A stretch of 64,000 nt of DNA from GCA-2687025 sp964473525 (GTDB lineage: Bacteria > Poribacteria > WGA-4E > GCA-2687025), in NCBI GenBank assembly GCA_964473525.1, contig CAYYPK010000005.1, positions 186,001-250,000 of the forward strand, in the 5' to 3' direction. A model generated the notes under the pieces. That model worked only from the letters and a program-made list of their open reading frames with translations, did not search any database and was not told the origin of the DNA. Every line of letters begins with the position of its first letter. Position 1 is the first letter of the stretch. Position numbers and translations under genes: made by a program. Below, piece by piece: positions 63,412 to 64,000 of this stretch.

Positions 63412-64000
63412 TTACGCGGCGATGCGGAAGCCCGTGACGGGCTCGTCGATGCCCTTCAGCGTCAATTCCTCGGGCTCGATGCCTGGATGGTTGGCGGCCA
63501 CATGGTCGTATGCGTCGGCGCTCAGAAGCACTTCGCCGGGCGCTGCCGCGGTCTGTAGCCTTGCTGCGAGGTTCACGGCCGGGCCGATCGCCGTGAAGTC
63601 CCGGCAGAAGTCCCCGATCTCACCGATGGAGACCTCTCCGGTGTGGATGCCCACGCCCACGCCGATGTCCTCATCACCGTCCGAGGTGGCGGCGCGCAGG
63701 CCGACGCACCGCTTCTGTAGCTGGATCGCCGAGCGGGCCGCGCTTTCCACGTGGTCCTCTTGCGCGATGGGGAAGTTGTACACCGCCAGGATGGCGTCGC
63801 CGATGAGCTTGTTGATGATCCCGTCCGCGGCCCACACCTCTTGCGCGCAGTGCTCGTAGAACTCCCCGAGCATCTGCGTTACGGCGACGGATTCCAACGT
63901 CTCCGACAGGCTCGTGTAGCCTCTCACGTCGGCGAACAGCACCGTCGCGCGCGTGACGATCTGCTTCGCCTTCTTCACCGTCGAGAAGTGGCGCTCACAC
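63412..64000 (-). CDS. Class III adenylate/guanylate cyclase, 5' end beyond window
   Basis: The visible 196 codons are the C-terminal catalytic domain of a class III nucleotidyl cyclase. VLFADVRGYTS has the first metal aspartate, KLIGDAILAVYN the second, and VGIHTGEVSIGEIG the conserved beta hairpin; AIGPAVNLAARLQ carries the transition-state residues. The frame is open at the window edge (ERHFSTV precedes), so sensor domains lie upstream. It makes cAMP or cGMP; which one is not clear from residues seen. Confidence 0.88.
   Translation of the reverse strand, partial: CERHFSTVKKAKQIVTRATVLFADVRGYTSLSETLESVAVTQMLGEFYEHCAQEVWAADGIINKLIGDAILAVYNFPIAQEDHVESAARSAIQLQKRCVGLRAATSDGDEDIGVGVGIHTGEVSIGEIGDFCRDFTAIGPAVNLAARLQTAAAPGEVLLSADAYDHVAANHPGIEPEELTLKGIDEPVTGFRIAA

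Overview
This 64 kb window is high-GC bacterial chromosome (roughly two thirds G+C) with no rRNA, tRNA, CRISPR array or intact insertion sequence that I could see. The gene mix is enolase-superfamily dehydratases, phytanoyl-CoA-type dioxygenases, MDR and Gfo/Idh/MocA dehydrogenases, a URO-D-like enzyme, an LLM flavin oxidoreductase, GH51 arabinofuranosidase, and cohesin/PKD/Ig secreted proteins ending in NPFNP-[ED]-TWIPF modules. That mix best fits Candidatus Poribacteria or a close relative (Latescibacterota is the main alternative); this is inferred from gene content, not phylogeny.

Layout. 1-5.5 kb: a partial TPR protein, then four paralogous secreted beta-rich proteins in an A-B-A-B order and a secreted DNRLRE-like protein. 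5.6-15 kb: small-molecule metabolism and hydrolases (YbaK deacylase, enolase-superfamily enzyme, TIM-barrel amidohydrolase, beta-helix protein, MDR dehydrogenase, amino-acid kinase, Asp/Glu racemase), with a small sigma-region-4-like protein. 15-24 kb: URO-D-like enzyme, a 1196-residue Reg_prop histidine kinase, a beta-propeller protein with a frameshifted end, an epimerase with a decayed partial copy nearby, and Gfo/Idh plus a kinase-like gene. 24-28 kb: an ECF sigma factor fused to a membrane segment and an extracytoplasmic domain, co-transcribed with two secreted homologues of that domain. 28-33 kb: PhyH, AAC(3)-like, DASS transporter, and a thioredoxin/heme/PDZ protein with two in-frame TGA codons. 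33-41 kb: an accessory-looking stretch with a decayed methyltransferase copy, duplicated promoter DNA, palindromic repeats, a double GNAT protein, a tandem Sm-like protein and a large HD-GHKL protein. 41-44.9 kb: LLM oxidoreductase, then two transcription units sharing one promoter-like element. 45-54.5 kb: a secreted cell-surface locus (cohesin/dockerin protein, 1800-residue PKD/Ig protein, TPR protein, M23-like protein, lipoprotein). 54.8-64 kb: a NarL-type regulator, two soluble histidine kinases, an LTXXQ periplasmic protein, carbohydrate enzymes and a partial class III cyclase.

The two most unusual signals are these. (1) A candidate selenoprotein (31445-32770, minus strand): the thioredoxin-fold redox motif is encoded TGA-Ile-Ile-TGA, i.e. 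UxxU, followed by a 7-bp hairpin with an AGGUU loop at SECIS distance. (2) A 16-residue C-terminal tail, AV[DE]Ax[DG][KR]x4W[AG]x[LI][KR], is shared by six secreted proteins of three unrelated folds, one of them readable only after a frameshift. It looks like an undescribed sorting or processing signal that coexists with the NPFNP/FlgD-like tail on other surface proteins.
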